A stretch of DNA of 64,000 bases from Pseudanabaena sp. BC1403. GTDB lineage: Bacteria > Cyanobacteriota > Cyanobacteriia > Pseudanabaenales > Pseudanabaenaceae. The notes under the pieces were generated by a model. That model was given only the letters and a program-made list of their open reading frames with translations, did not search any database and was not told the DNA's origin. Below, piece by piece: positions 1 to 7,269 of the stretch (position 1 is its first letter; every line of letters begins with the position of its first letter). The DNA lies in the NCBI RefSeq assembly GCF_002914585.1, contig NZ_PDDM01000001.1, positions 1 through 64,000 on the forward strand, written 5' to 3'. Made by a program: the position numbers and the translations under genes.

Positions 1-132
1 ACCAACTTGCTTGCTTTTCAGTAAGTACAATACTTGCACTCGTTCTTTATCTGAGCCTGTTTTCTGCCGCCCTAGCATCTCTTTTAGATCTTCTTCGCTT
101 TCACTTATTTCTAATCTATATACCCCTGCCAT
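1..132 (-). CDS. IS630-family transposase, N-terminal part (cut by window edge)
   Basis: The minus strand opens with an ATG at 132 and encodes about 44 residues (begins MAGVYRLEISESEED) before running off the left edge. This start resembles the N-terminal helix-turn-helix segment of cyanobacterial IS630-type DDE transposases that carry a KERVQVLYLLK-like motif. A purine-rich ribosome site (AGGAGAAAGAGG) lies just upstream of the ATG. The likely element end is at 181-195 and reads TACCAAAACACAAAG on the minus strand. Whether the gene is intact cannot be judged because only its beginning is in the window. Confidence 0.6.
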   Translation of the reverse strand, partial: MAGVYRLEISESEEDLKEMLGRQKTGSDKERVQVLYLLKSKQVG

Positions 133-182
133 TTTTTTATCCTCTTTCTCCTTTTTCTCTTATATCATCTGTTGCCTCTTCT

Positions 183-211
183 TTGTGTTTTGGTATTATA
201 CCAAAACACAA
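183..211. repeat. Inverted repeat of two abutting element ends (TACCAAAACACAA type)
   Basis: Positions 183-196 and 198-211 are a perfect 14-bp inverted repeat around one base. Each arm is the end sequence TACCAAAACACAA. The left arm is the probable outer end of the IS630-type element transcribed leftward. The right arm looks like the start of a second element or fragment, joined at a TA-rich target. The same 15-bp end occurs at 5861-5875 in a MITE. Confidence 0.6.
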
Positions 212-280
212 TCAGCGCGTTCAGCCATAGAGGACTTGATCAAAACTGCGGATCGATAAATAGCGATCGCGATCTTCATG

Positions 281-324
281 GTTTTAGCTACAACTATATT
301 TATAGATATAGCTGTAGCTAAAAC
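281..324. repeat. Imperfect palindrome with GTTTTAGCTACA arms
   Basis: GTTTTAGCTACAACTATAT from 281 pairs with a near-complementary arm ending at 324 (one mismatch). It lies downstream of the minus-strand nitroreductase gene (stop at 401). It has no clean T-run, so it could be a dispersed cyanobacterial palindrome or a weak terminator. Confidence 0.45.
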
Positions 325-400
325 GATTAATAATTAGCTGTGCATAATTAAAAACCAGAGAGAAAACCTTTAGCAGGTCTATTCTTTTGGAATAGAGAGA

Positions 401-1060
401 TTAGGCTAAAGTTTCAATTACTTCAGAACTAATAAAACGTACCTTTGCCAACTCCGCATATTTATCATCGCTGGCGCGATATCCCGCAGCACAAGCGACT
501 ACGGTGGCATAGCCCTTACTAGGTAGTCCCAAAATCTGATCGTACTTAGCAGGATCTAGCCCTTCCAATGGACAGGTGTCTATACCTAAAAGAGCGGCAG
601 AAGTCATAAAGTTACCTAAAGCAATATAAGTCTGGCGGGTTGCCCACTCGTTCACAGTTAAACTCCGCGCACCATGTATTACATCGCCAACCATCAAGTT
701 ACGGTAGCCTTCCAAGGATTCGAGAGGAACTCCACGGACTTCAGCAGTTCTCTCAACAAAATGATCGACATGTTCAGAGGTTAAGTTCTTCTTGATCGAA
801 AAAACGACAAAATGAGAACAATCAGTTACCTGAGCTTGATTCCAAGAAACAGGCTTAAGTTCTGCTCTGATTGCAGGGTTGGTAATCACCCAAAACTTCC
901 AAGGTTGTAAACCATAGGATGAAGGAGTAAGGACAAGAGACTCGCTCAGTGCTTGCCATGTAGCTTCAGGAATAGTTTGAGTTGCATCAAATTTCTTCGT
1001 GGCATAGCGCCAATTCAACCGTTCCAGTAAAGTTGTTGTACTTATAGATTCAGTAGTCAT
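401..1060 (-). CDS. Nitroreductase-family NAD(P)H-dependent oxidoreductase
   Basis: A 219-residue protein of the flavin-dependent nitroreductase fold, NfsB/dihydropteridine-reductase-like. The N-terminal RYATKKFD segment (about residues 18-25) is the family's conserved FMN phosphate-binding region. Further family hallmarks are SSYGLQPWKF near residues 47-56, the central RQTYIALGNFMTSAALLGIDTCP-type helix around 142-164 (cited by position), and a late VVACAAGYR strand. Length is normal for the family. It probably reduces quinones, nitroaromatics or similar acceptors with NAD(P)H in the cytosol; the substrate cannot be read from sequence. The gene stands alone on the minus strand. Confidence 0.85.
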   Translation of the reverse strand: MTTESISTTTLLERLNWRYATKKFDATQTIPEATWQALSESLVLTPSSYGLQPWKFWVITNPAIRAELKPVSWNQAQVTDCSHFVVFSIKKNLTSEHVDHFVERTAEVRGVPLESLEGYRNLMVGDVIHGARSLTVNEWATRQTYIALGNFMTSAALLGIDTCPLEGLDPAKYDQILGLPSKGYATVVACAAGYRASDDKYAELAKVRFISSEVIETLA

Positions 1061-1194
1061 TACTCTTGCATTGGGTACTTTTTACTTGCGATGTCATTGT
1101 ATCAGCATGACTAAAGGTATTCCTGAAAAGTGTATAAAGCCTACAATATTTTCGGCGGCTCAGGCTCAAGAACTTCATAGCAATGATGCTCTAG

Positions 1195-2178
1195 TTATGC
1201 ATGTGCAATATCTATCGGTGTTGAGAGTAGCGATCGCAATGATTGGCGAAATTCCAAGGAGAGGTAACGCTGCTGGATCGGCTGCCAACTTTGCCAAAAT
1301 GTGATTTGCTCCTGCTGCATTGTCTGGTTTACAGTGGGTAGCACCTTTGCCAAATCTGCATTCAATGTCGATTCTAAAAACTGACGCAAGACTTCGCGAT
1401 CATGAAGTTGCCCCAAGATTTCTTGGATCGACTTAAACTCCTCAATTCTCTCAAGGTATGAAGCCTCATAAAAGCCTGAAAAGAACTCCGCTTGATAGCG
1501 AATACCTTTCATTTGTTTCCGTAGGTTATGGAGATCATTAACGAATTTCTCTAGGTGTTGATGCAACTCCTCAAAATTTTCAATAGAAATCATGGTGACT
1601 TTTTCTGACCGAATAGTTGTTCCTACCAGCCACCCTTGGTGGAGAAAAAGTTGACAGATTAATGGAAGTAGCAAGTCGGGCAAAACTTCTCGAACTACCA
1701 AATCGCCGATCATTGTATATCTGGGGCGATCTAGCCAAGATTGGATACCCTGCTTTAAGTCGTAATAGCGATCGCCATTCAACGTCTTCTGTAAATCGAG
1801 AAAGCTGCGATCGCGTTTTTTCTGCAAACGTTTCAAAACCTTATCAAACTTCTGTAGTTCTGTATTACCTAACAAAGGCTGATAGTGGTTTATCAATTCT
1901 TGTTGAAGTACATCTAAATCGCGGGTTGCTCCTAAACTTTTAGCGATTTTTCCGATAGATGGATTGCTTACAGCCTTTGGTAAGACGATTGCAGAGCTAA
2001 ATACTTGAATAGCTGTTCTCAAACGGCGCATCCCGACTCGCATCTGATGCAACGGTTCGGGATCTTTGTCTTCAAAGATGGCTTTTTCTTGTTCGACAAT
2101 CTTCTGAAAGTTTTGTTGAATGATTTGATAACTGTAATCACTTAGCTTAATTGATAAGTCTAATGGCTGGTGCTTCAT
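1195..2178 (-). CDS. CHAD domain protein
   Basis: A 327-residue helical protein with the CHAD signature: the conserved histidine/arginine segment HQMRVGMRRLRTAIQ near residues 44-58, the LGATRDLDVLQQEL segment near 83-96, and a second repeat with LRKQMKGIRYQAEFF around 217-231 followed by LGQLHDREVL. CHAD domains bind polyphosphate through these basic residues, usually near polyphosphate granules. The protein stands alone without a fused CYTH domain. A 40-bp near-perfect palindrome lies 22 bp upstream of the start codon. Confidence 0.85.
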   Translation of the reverse strand: MKHQPLDLSIKLSDYSYQIIQQNFQKIVEQEKAIFEDKDPEPLHQMRVGMRRLRTAIQVFSSAIVLPKAVSNPSIGKIAKSLGATRDLDVLQQELINHYQPLLGNTELQKFDKVLKRLQKKRDRSFLDLQKTLNGDRYYDLKQGIQSWLDRPRYTMIGDLVVREVLPDLLLPLICQLFLHQGWLVGTTIRSEKVTMISIENFEELHQHLEKFVNDLHNLRKQMKGIRYQAEFFSGFYEASYLERIEEFKSIQEILGQLHDREVLRQFLESTLNADLAKVLPTVNQTMQQEQITFWQSWQPIQQRYLSLEFRQSLRSLLSTPIDIAHA

Positions 2179-2200
2179 ACAAATTCACCTTGCATTATTA

Positions 2201-2240
2201 GTTCACTGAGAAACAAAATTAATTTTGTTTCTCAATGAAC
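2201..2240. repeat. 40-bp near-perfect palindrome upstream of the CHAD gene
   Basis: The two 20-bp halves are complementary except for one position, with the centre AAATTAATTT. It lies immediately upstream of the minus-strand CHAD gene. It could form a strong cruciform or hairpin in the leader, or be a short palindromic dispersed element. I see no gene on the plus strand for which it would be a terminator. Confidence 0.55.
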
Positions 2241-2607
2241 CTATTATTTCACTCTTTGAACTTTCTACTCTCTACCTAAACATTTATCTATACTTATAGA
2301 ACTGATGTTACGTGGAACAAAGATAATGAATCTCTTGCAGGTAGCGAAGCAGGGCAACCACGGGGGGATTGCCCCTAACCAAAATTTAAAGGTTCCCGTA
2401 GATACTGTCTTAAAAGTCAACAAGTAAATGGAAAAGAATGTTGGCAGTGTGCCACAGCTATTTTCGTTCAAATCCGCAACAGAATTTATGTTAAGAGTTT
2501 TACTACGCAAAACTCTTAAGGAATGAAAAATAAATAACTTATGCATTTCAGTTATTTTGAGGAATGGCTCTATAATTCCATTTAGGAAGATATTCATCAA
2601 AAATGAT
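2241..2607. other. Gene-free stretch with dispersed repeat and hairpin
   Basis: No convincing gene was found here. Positions about 2337-2380 match the common cyanobacterial dispersed motif around GGGCAACC...GGATTGCCCC, with GGGCAA (2352-2357) pairing with TTGCCC (2369-2374). Positions 2491-2501 and 2509-2519 (TTAAGAGTTTT / AAAACTCTTAA) form a perfect 11-bp stem with a 7-nt loop. The stretch ends at the left end of the IS1-family element. It is not the continuation of the IS4-like relic found right of that element. Confidence 0.5.
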
Positions 2608-3425
2608 GGTAGTCCTAAAAAGGAAAGGATGTAGGAGAATGTTTTAGATAGTTGTTAAAAAGCAAAGTAATGACCGAAACGAGACCATCTTGTCCATCCT
2701 GCCAATCTATATCAGTAGTTAAAAACGGTAGTACACGGCACGGAAAACAAAATTATAAATGCCGTGATTGTGGTCGCCAATTTGTAGTAAATCCTCAGTG
2801 GCAGAGAGTTTCCGAGCGTATACATGACAATTATGAGCTTCTAGAACGACTACTACTAGAAAAGATCCCTTTATCTGGAATAGCCAGAGTGCTCAAGGTG
2901 TCAGAACGATGGTTACAAAGTTATGTCAATGATAAATACGAAAATATTGTTCAACAGGTAGAGGTAGAACCTAAACCCAAACGTCGTTTGACCGTACAGA
3001 TGGATGAACTATGGTCTTTTGTGGACAGCAAAGGGAATAAACAGTGGGTGTGGCTTGCCATTGATGCTGAAACTCATGAAATTGTGGGTTGCTATATTGG
3101 CGATCGCTCTGGCGATTCAGCTCAGAAGTTATGGCAATCTTTGCCTGCCGTCTATCGCCAATGTGCAGTTGTTTACACTGATTTCTACTCGTCTTATCCT
3201 GTTGTACTACCCAGCAAGCGTCATAGGGCTGTAGGTAAAGAAACGGGAAGACCAACTATATTGAGAGATTCAACTGTACCTTACGACAACGAGTATCAAG
3301 ACTGGTTAGAAAAACCTTATCCTTTTCTAAGAAGCTAGAAAATCACATTGGAGCCATTTGGAATTTCATCCATTATTACAATGCTTCTTTACCTCTTCTC
3401 TCATCCTTTCCTTTTTAGGACTACC
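2608..3425 (+). mobile_element. IS1-family insertion sequence
   Basis: An 818-bp element bounded by identical 24-bp terminal inverted repeats, GGTAGTCCTAAAAAGGAAAG followed by GATG, at 2608-2631 and inverted at 3402-3425. It contains one transposase gene with a frameshift. No target duplication is visible: left flank AAAAATGAT, right flank TATTATCGT. The right flank is coding sequence of an IS4-like transposase and the left flank is unrelated, so a deletion or rearrangement probably occurred at one end. Confidence 0.85.
2670..3418 (+). pseudogene. IS1-family transposase, frameshifted near its C-terminus
   Basis: The N-terminus has a zinc ribbon (CPSCQS...CRDCGRQF), then a helix-turn-helix and a DDE core (QMDELWSF, VYTDFYSSYP). 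The reading frame leaves the family pattern after VGKETG at about 3246-3250. The frame offset by one base then reads KTNYIERFNCTLRQRVSRL and continues to a stop at 3416-3418, with the last acidic catalytic residue in that second frame. One base appears to be missing at GGGAAG, so the encoded product lacks the catalytic Glu. I place the start at the ATG at 2670; a TTG at 2652 is in frame. Confidence 0.8.
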
Positions 3426-3489
3426 TATTATCGTACTTGCGCCTTCTCCCAAAGGGTTTCTGCTCACCCGTATACACATAGCGCATATC
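3426..3489 (-). pseudogene. IS4-like transposase relic, inner fragment
   Basis: Read on the minus strand across the copy of GCGCATATC at 3481-3489, this continues the protein of the relic at 4699-5283: DADMR is followed by YVYTGEQKPFGRRRKYDN. This matches the order expected for that transposase family. The fragment is separated from the rest by the ISKra4-family insertion and ends abruptly at the IS1 end at 3425. The remaining C-terminal half is absent from the window. Confidence 0.75.
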
Positions 3490-3586
3490 GGGTGCATCTC
3501 AATTTTGTAATGAGTATAAATACTTAGGATAAAAAAGGAGTAATAAAGATGGATAATTTTAAGGATTAGAAGATAGAGGTGAAGCC

Positions 3587-3805
3587 ATGACTGAATCGGA
3601 AAAGAATGAAATTCATGCTCATGTGCAAGCTATAGCAGCCATATTATACAAGGACACTGAGAGTCGGGAGCCAGAAAAATTAACAAGCCTAGAAGGCATT
3701 GAAATAGCAGTGCGGGAACAAATGCAAAACTGTGTTAGTAAAGATATCGGAATTTTTTTATCGAAGCAAGCACGGGAACAAAATCTGGTAGGAGAAGAGA
3801 AATAA
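3587..3805 (+). CDS. ISKra4-family transposase, N-terminal ORF
   Basis: A 72-residue ORF starting ATG (MTESEKNEIHAHVQ) that corresponds to the N-terminal region of ISKra4-type transposases. It ends at a TAA at 3803-3805. The rest of the transposase is in the -1 frame from about 3814. The sequence between them contains A-rich runs (GAAATAAAAAG). The pair could be joined by frameshifting or the gene may be broken; related single-ORF transposases suggest the latter is possible. Confidence 0.65.
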   Translation: MTESEKNEIHAHVQAIAAILYKDTESREPEKLTSLEGIEIAVREQMQNCVSKDIGIFLSKQAREQNLVGEEK

Positions 3806-3813
3806 AAAGTTGC

Positions 3814-4674
3814 TTGGGTAAACTGACAATAACCGAGAAACAGGCAAAGAAACTCGGAATCAGGGCTTATAGCCAGATGAGTCCACAGCTAGAAAAATGT
3901 TGTTTACTATTGAGTGCAAACGGTTCATACGCAAGGGCGGAGGAAGACATTGAAGGATTGACAGGGGTAAAAGTATCCCACAGTAAACAACAGAGGTTAG
4001 TCCATCAGGTTGAGATACCAGAACCAATTGCCACAGAGTGGATTGAATCAATGGCTATTGATGGTGGGAAAATCAGAATCCGTACACCAAAAGGTGAACC
4101 GAGTGTGTGGAGAGACTATAAAGCCGTAAACCTTGATACTGAAGTCGTAGGAGCATTTTTTCAGCAGAATGAAGATTTGGTATCTTGGGTAAATCAGCAA
4201 CCTTTGCCAGAAATATTTAGCTGTCTTGGTGATGGGCATGATGGGATTTGGAATCTATTTGGCAAGATTGGCAATGCTCAACAACGTTGCGAAACTTTAG
4301 ATTGGTATCACTTGGTCGAAAATCTCTGGAAAACCGACTTAAATGACCAGCTAAAGCATGAGATCAAACAATTATTATGGAACGGTGAATTAGCTCAGGC
4401 AGTGGATATCCTACAATCATCTGCAAGTTCAGGTATTGAGAATTTCTTGGCTTATATCCAAAAGCATTGGCATCGCATTCCTTGCTACAGACACTTTCAT
4501 GATCAATCGATTCCAATTGGTTCTGGTGCTGTTGAATCTTTAGTTAAGCAGATTGATCGGCGGGGACAAATTTCTGGAGCACAATGGGCTTCAAAAAATG
4601 TTCCTCAAGTCCTCAAACATCGCTCTGCCTATCTTAATGGTTTTTTCTCTCCTTCTCATCCTAAGCGTATTTAG
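3814..4674 (+). CDS. ISKra4-family transposase, catalytic ORF
   Basis: About 286 residues in the -1 frame relative to the upstream ORF, with no ATG at its beginning (TTG at 3814). It carries the DDE core: MAIDGGKIRIR (first Asp), CLGDGHDGIWNLF (second Asp) and IGSGAVESLVKQIDRR (Glu). All three catalytic acids are therefore retained. Expression probably depends on readthrough or frameshifting from the upstream ORF. Homologous full-length proteins run continuously through this junction, so a degenerate, inactive copy is an equally good explanation. Confidence 0.75.
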   Translation: MGKLTITEKQAKKLGIRAYSQMSPQLEKCCLLLSANGSYARAEEDIEGLTGVKVSHSKQQRLVHQVEIPEPIATEWIESMAIDGGKIRIRTPKGEPSVWRDYKAVNLDTEVVGAFFQQNEDLVSWVNQQPLPEIFSCLGDGHDGIWNLFGKIGNAQQRCETLDWYHLVENLWKTDLNDQLKHEIKQLLWNGELAQAVDILQSSASSGIENFLAYIQKHWHRIPCYRHFHDQSIPIGSGAVESLVKQIDRRGQISGAQWASKNVPQVLKHRSAYLNGFFSPSHPKRI

Positions 4675-4698
4675 GGCTTGCAAAACTGAGATGCACCC

Positions 4699-5283
4699 GC
4701 GCATATCCGCATCACAACGCAGCTTGCCAATTGCATCTAATCCTAGTGCAACGACACCATCAACCCACTTGATTTTGCTGTAAAACCCATCACTGACGAC
4801 ATGTTGTACTGCTAATTTCGGTAAGTAGGGTTTGGTCGCTGCTAGTTGCTCAAGATACAAATCTATCCTTGTCTTCTTTGATTCTGGTTGGGCGGGTGGT
4901 GTTTGCTGTACTGATAACGCATATCCTTGTTTCGTATCAACATCGACAATCGCGATTACTGATATCTCTAATCCTTTTTCGGCTCGGCTTGCACTTCCAT
5001 TGTAGAAATACTCGATTCCATAAGTTGCTTTGCCACTTTTCGGCACAAATGAGCAGTCTATCGCGATGATCTGGCGGGCTGTTGCTGCGATCGCTTTTGC
5101 GATGATCTCTGCGTTCCCTTTTATGAAGTTGTATGAACGTGTAAACTGCCGTCGATAGGTGCGCTCGTTGATTTCGCTATATCGGCTCAGATTTGTGAAG
5201 TTCACTTTTCCACATATCACCATGATTGTCGAAAATAGGATTGTCAGGAATTTTCGTTGTGCTTTGCTTGCTACTTTCGGTAT
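4699..5283 (-). pseudogene. IS4-like transposase relic, 5' part
   Basis: The minus strand reads a DDE-type transposase N-terminal half: KFLTILFSTIMVICGKVNF, NLSRYSEINERTYRRQF, IAIDCSFVPKSGKATYGIEYF (first catalytic Asp) and VSDGFYSKIKWVDGVV. The frame stays open upstream of the internal ATG at 5223 to about 5283. There it meets a MITE-like repeat and a stop, so the true start is lost. Downstream it is cut by the ISKra4-family insertion after DADMR and resumes at 3426-3489. The gene is therefore broken at both ends. Confidence 0.8.
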
Positions 5284-5388
5284 TACAGCAGTTGTCGATC
5301 AAACCTGCTACAAAAAGGGGCGCAGGGCGAAGCCCCGCAATAGATTGTATATTTTTATTTGTGGCGGGTTTGAAAACAAATTGCTGTA
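5284..5388. repeat. MITE-like element with TACAGCA termini
   Basis: A 105-bp segment bounded by TACAGCA at 5284-5290 and TGCTGTA at 5382-5388. The outer 20-25 bp of each end are related inverted repeats (TACAGCAgTTgTcgaTCAAACC against TACAGCAaTTTgttttCAAACC). The interior is GC-rich and unrelated to the IS4-like gene whose 5' region it replaces or interrupts. No gene was identified between it and the hairpin at 5586. Confidence 0.55.
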
Positions 5389-5585
5389 TGTCTGTAATGC
5401 TATTCATTTGGTGCTTTGGTTCAACACTTGCACCTTATACGATGAATAGCTTTTTTGTTCTCATTTTTCAAAATGTCCGAAGTATTGATTTGTGATGTGG
5501 TTATCTTTTATAAAACCCCTTCCCGCTTACTTTTGCAACTTTTTGTCCTGTACTAAGCTCTTTAAGATATGCACTGATGTCAAAA

Positions 5586-5618
5586 AATTGAATAGAAGAG
5601 AAAAATTTTTCTCTTCTA
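5586..5618. terminator. Broken 40-bp palindrome (terminator-like), left part
   Basis: The 20-bp arm AATTGAATAGAAGAGAAAAA is followed by TTTTTCTCTTCTA, and the remaining TTCAATT of the second arm is found after the IS701-type element at 6522. Joining the flanks and removing one 5-bp TTCTA duplicate regenerates a perfect 40-bp palindrome. This was probably a strong terminator hairpin or a palindromic repeat before the insertion. Confidence 0.65.
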
Positions 5619-5676
5619 TAGGACTTACGCAGTGTCGGAAAAGAGGTAAAAAGGAAGAAGAGTTAGGCAAAGCCAA

Positions 5677-6510
5677 ATGGCAAAGAAATTTAGCATCCTA
5701 GACTATTGCCAGTATCTGCTGAGTAGCCAGATAAACTATACGATCACGAACTTAGCGAAACACATAGAGGGATACAGTCACGACCAAATCAACCGATATA
5801 TGAGAGGACAAAAACTGACTCCAAGGATACTCTGGCAAAACGTAGAACCGAGCATCGTTATACCAAAACACAAAGTGGCGTAGCCATTTTGTGTTTTTAG
5901 AACCCTTACAGGGTTTGCTTTTTAACTCAAAGAAGTGTTGTCACACTTTTGTGAATTGGTATTACGGATGAAGCCAAGTACATGTACATGTTGTTTGATG
6001 ACACAGTGTTAGACAAACGTCATGCCAAGCAGATTGAGATGGCACAAAGGCAATACAGTGGTAATGAGCATGGAGTCGTGCAAGGGATTGGGATAGTCAT
6101 CTGTATCTATGTCAATTTCAAACGGCATGAATTTTGGGTAGTAGACTATCGGATTTATGACCCCAAAGGCGATGGGAAAAGCAAACTAGACCATGTATCT
6201 GATATGTTGCAAGGATTAGTCTATAGCAAACAACTACCCTACCCCTGAAGTACATGCTATTTGCTCCATCAGGTGGAATATTGAGGAATTTCATCGTGAA
6301 CTCAAACAATTGACGGGTATTCAGTCTTGCCAGTGCCGCAAGTCCAGAACTCAGCGTAATCATATCGCCTGTGCCATGCTCGTTTGGAATCAGCTTAAAC
6401 GCTTAGCTTTTCAATTGGGTAACACTATTTACCAACTTAAATCTGGACTTTTGTCTGATTATTTAAAATCCCAACTTAAAAATCTTTCTATTCCTATGGT
6501 TCTTGCGTAA
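5677..6510 (+). pseudogene. IS701-family transposase, interrupted and deleted
   Basis: The N-terminus (ILDYCQYLLSSQINYTITNL) and C-terminus (EEFHRELKQLTGIQSCQCRK) are characteristic of IS701-type transposases. The coding sequence is broken twice. A 101-bp MITE sits at 5861-5961; removing it joins VEPSIVI to TDEAKYMYMLFDDTVLD in one frame. After KQLPYP at about 6246 the frame shifts and roughly 130-140 residues of the family's central region are absent. The TAA stop lies within the right terminal repeat. The start is the ATG at 5677. Confidence 0.85.
5861..5961. mobile_element. 101-bp MITE inside the IS701-type transposase
   Basis: The termini are TACCAAAACACAAAGTGGCG and, inverted, TACCAATTCACAAAAGTGTG. 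Deleting 5861-5961 restores a continuous transposase reading frame, which fits insertion at a TA dinucleotide. The first 15 bp are identical to the presumed end of the IS630-type element at the left window edge (181-195, minus strand). That element is a plausible source of transposase for this MITE. There is no coding capacity. Confidence 0.8.
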
Positions 6511-6630
6511 GTCCTATTCTATTCAATTGACTCCGAGGTTCTGTTTAACCTTTTTTAGATCAAAATCGCTATATGCCATTAACGATTTTAAGCCTCAAGC
6601 TATACCACTGATTAAATGCCATTTTGCCAG

Positions 6631-6662
6631 AGAAGAAGAGGCGCTAAAGCGCCTCTTCTTCT
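6631..6662 (-). terminator. Rho-independent-type hairpin after the phasin-like gene
   Basis: AGAAGAAGAGGCGCT at 6631-6645 pairs perfectly with AGCGCCTCTTCTTCT at 6648-6662. It lies immediately past the stop codon of the minus-strand gene ending at 6663. The strong 15-bp stem lacks a long downstream T-run on the minus strand. Confidence 0.7.
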
Positions 6663-7094
6663 TTAGTTTGAGCGTAATTGCTCTAGTTGCGATCGCAAAC
6701 TTGCTAGCTGTTGTGTGAGTTCCTGAATCTCATCACGCATACTTGCTTTAACTGATTTATCAGATTTCTCAGATGTGCCATCAGGTGCATTGTCATCGAC
6801 GGTCTTAGCAGTTGTGGTTACAGTGGTTAAACCTGCCGATTCAGAACTAGTGGTATTAGTACTACCATTTACCTGCTGCGCAATAAATTTATCAACATAG
6901 CTACGAGCCTCAGCTTCCGTGGTTACACCCTTTTTAGCAAGCTCTTGAGTAATTTCATCGAAGCTGCGCCCCAACCTTTTGAGATTTTCTTCGCGCTTGG
7001 TGGGGTCTTGGATTACTTCAAGTAGTGATGAAGTAGCGCCTAGTGTGACGTAGTAGCCTCTTTGAAAAAGCTTTTCTAAGTCGATAGTATCCAT
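6663..7094 (-). CDS. Phasin-like protein
   Basis: 143 residues. The N-terminal half (DLEKLFQRGYYVTLGATSSL, then EEITQELAKKGVTTEAEARSYVDKFIAQQ-like helices) resembles the PhaF/phasin-like helical family common in cyanobacteria. The middle (about 75-115) is Ser/Thr-rich and disordered. The C-terminus is a coiled coil ending DEIQELTQQLASLRSQLEQL. It is probably cytosolic and may coat granules or act as a scaffold, but the sequence does not prove a PHA-granule role. It is a single gene with its own terminator hairpin. Confidence 0.6.
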   Translation of the reverse strand: MDTIDLEKLFQRGYYVTLGATSSLLEVIQDPTKREENLKRLGRSFDEITQELAKKGVTTEAEARSYVDKFIAQQVNGSTNTTSSESAGLTTVTTTAKTVDDNAPDGTSEKSDKSVKASMRDEIQELTQQLASLRSQLEQLRSN

Positions 7095-7269
7095 AAAACT
7101 CCTGCGAATGTGTAGTTTTGTAATATATTCTAGCCGATCTCATCTTCTAATAATGGTGAGTGCTGACAGTCAAAACATGGATGAATCGATAATGTGTATG
7201 TACACTTCAGGAAATGTTCGTGCGAAAAGAAAGCTATGAACTAACTCAATACACCACGCACCATCTACA
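7095..7269. other. Upstream region of the phasin-like gene, no other gene seen
   Basis: This 175-bp stretch holds the promoter region of the minus-strand phasin-like gene and ends at the IS1-like element. I searched its plus strand for the missing N-terminus of the IS630-type transposase found right of that element and did not find it. Confidence 0.4.

Larger units (their letters stand above)
3490..4698 (+). mobile_element. ISKra4-family insertion sequence with 9-bp target duplication
   Basis: A 1,209-bp element with 18-bp terminal inverted repeats: GGGTGCATCTCAATTTTG at 3490-3507 and the complement of GGGTGCATCTCAGTTTTG at 4681-4698, with one mismatch. It is flanked by perfect 9-bp direct repeats GCGCATATC at 3481-3489 and 4699-4707. 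The insertion interrupted an IS4-like transposase gene read on the opposite strand. The intact target duplication suggests a fairly recent insertion that has not recombined. Confidence 0.92.
5619..6516 (+). mobile_element. IS701-family element, internally deleted and carrying a MITE
   Basis: The ends are perfect 13-bp inverted repeats, TAGGACTTACGCA at 5619-5631 and TGCGTAAGTCCTA at 6504-6516. The flanks are direct repeats TTCTA at 5614-5618 and 6517-6521. The element is only 898 bp, of which 101 bp are a secondary insertion. Much of the central transposase gene is missing, so it cannot be autonomous. It was inserted in one arm of a palindrome. Confidence 0.88.

Noticed and set aside
2265-2600. 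111-codon ORF left of IS1 on the minus strand
   Set aside because: It contains a dispersed repeat and a hairpin, has no recognisable domain or ribosome site, and does not continue the IS4-like gene.
3246-3250. Programmed frameshift of IS1
   Set aside because: IS1's known frameshift lies between InsA and InsB near the middle; here the first two thirds are already fused and the break is near the C-terminus with one base missing.
4553-5495. Plus-strand ORFs opposite the IS4-like relic
   Set aside because: They are shadows of the transposase fragment and the repeat, without family features or ribosome sites.
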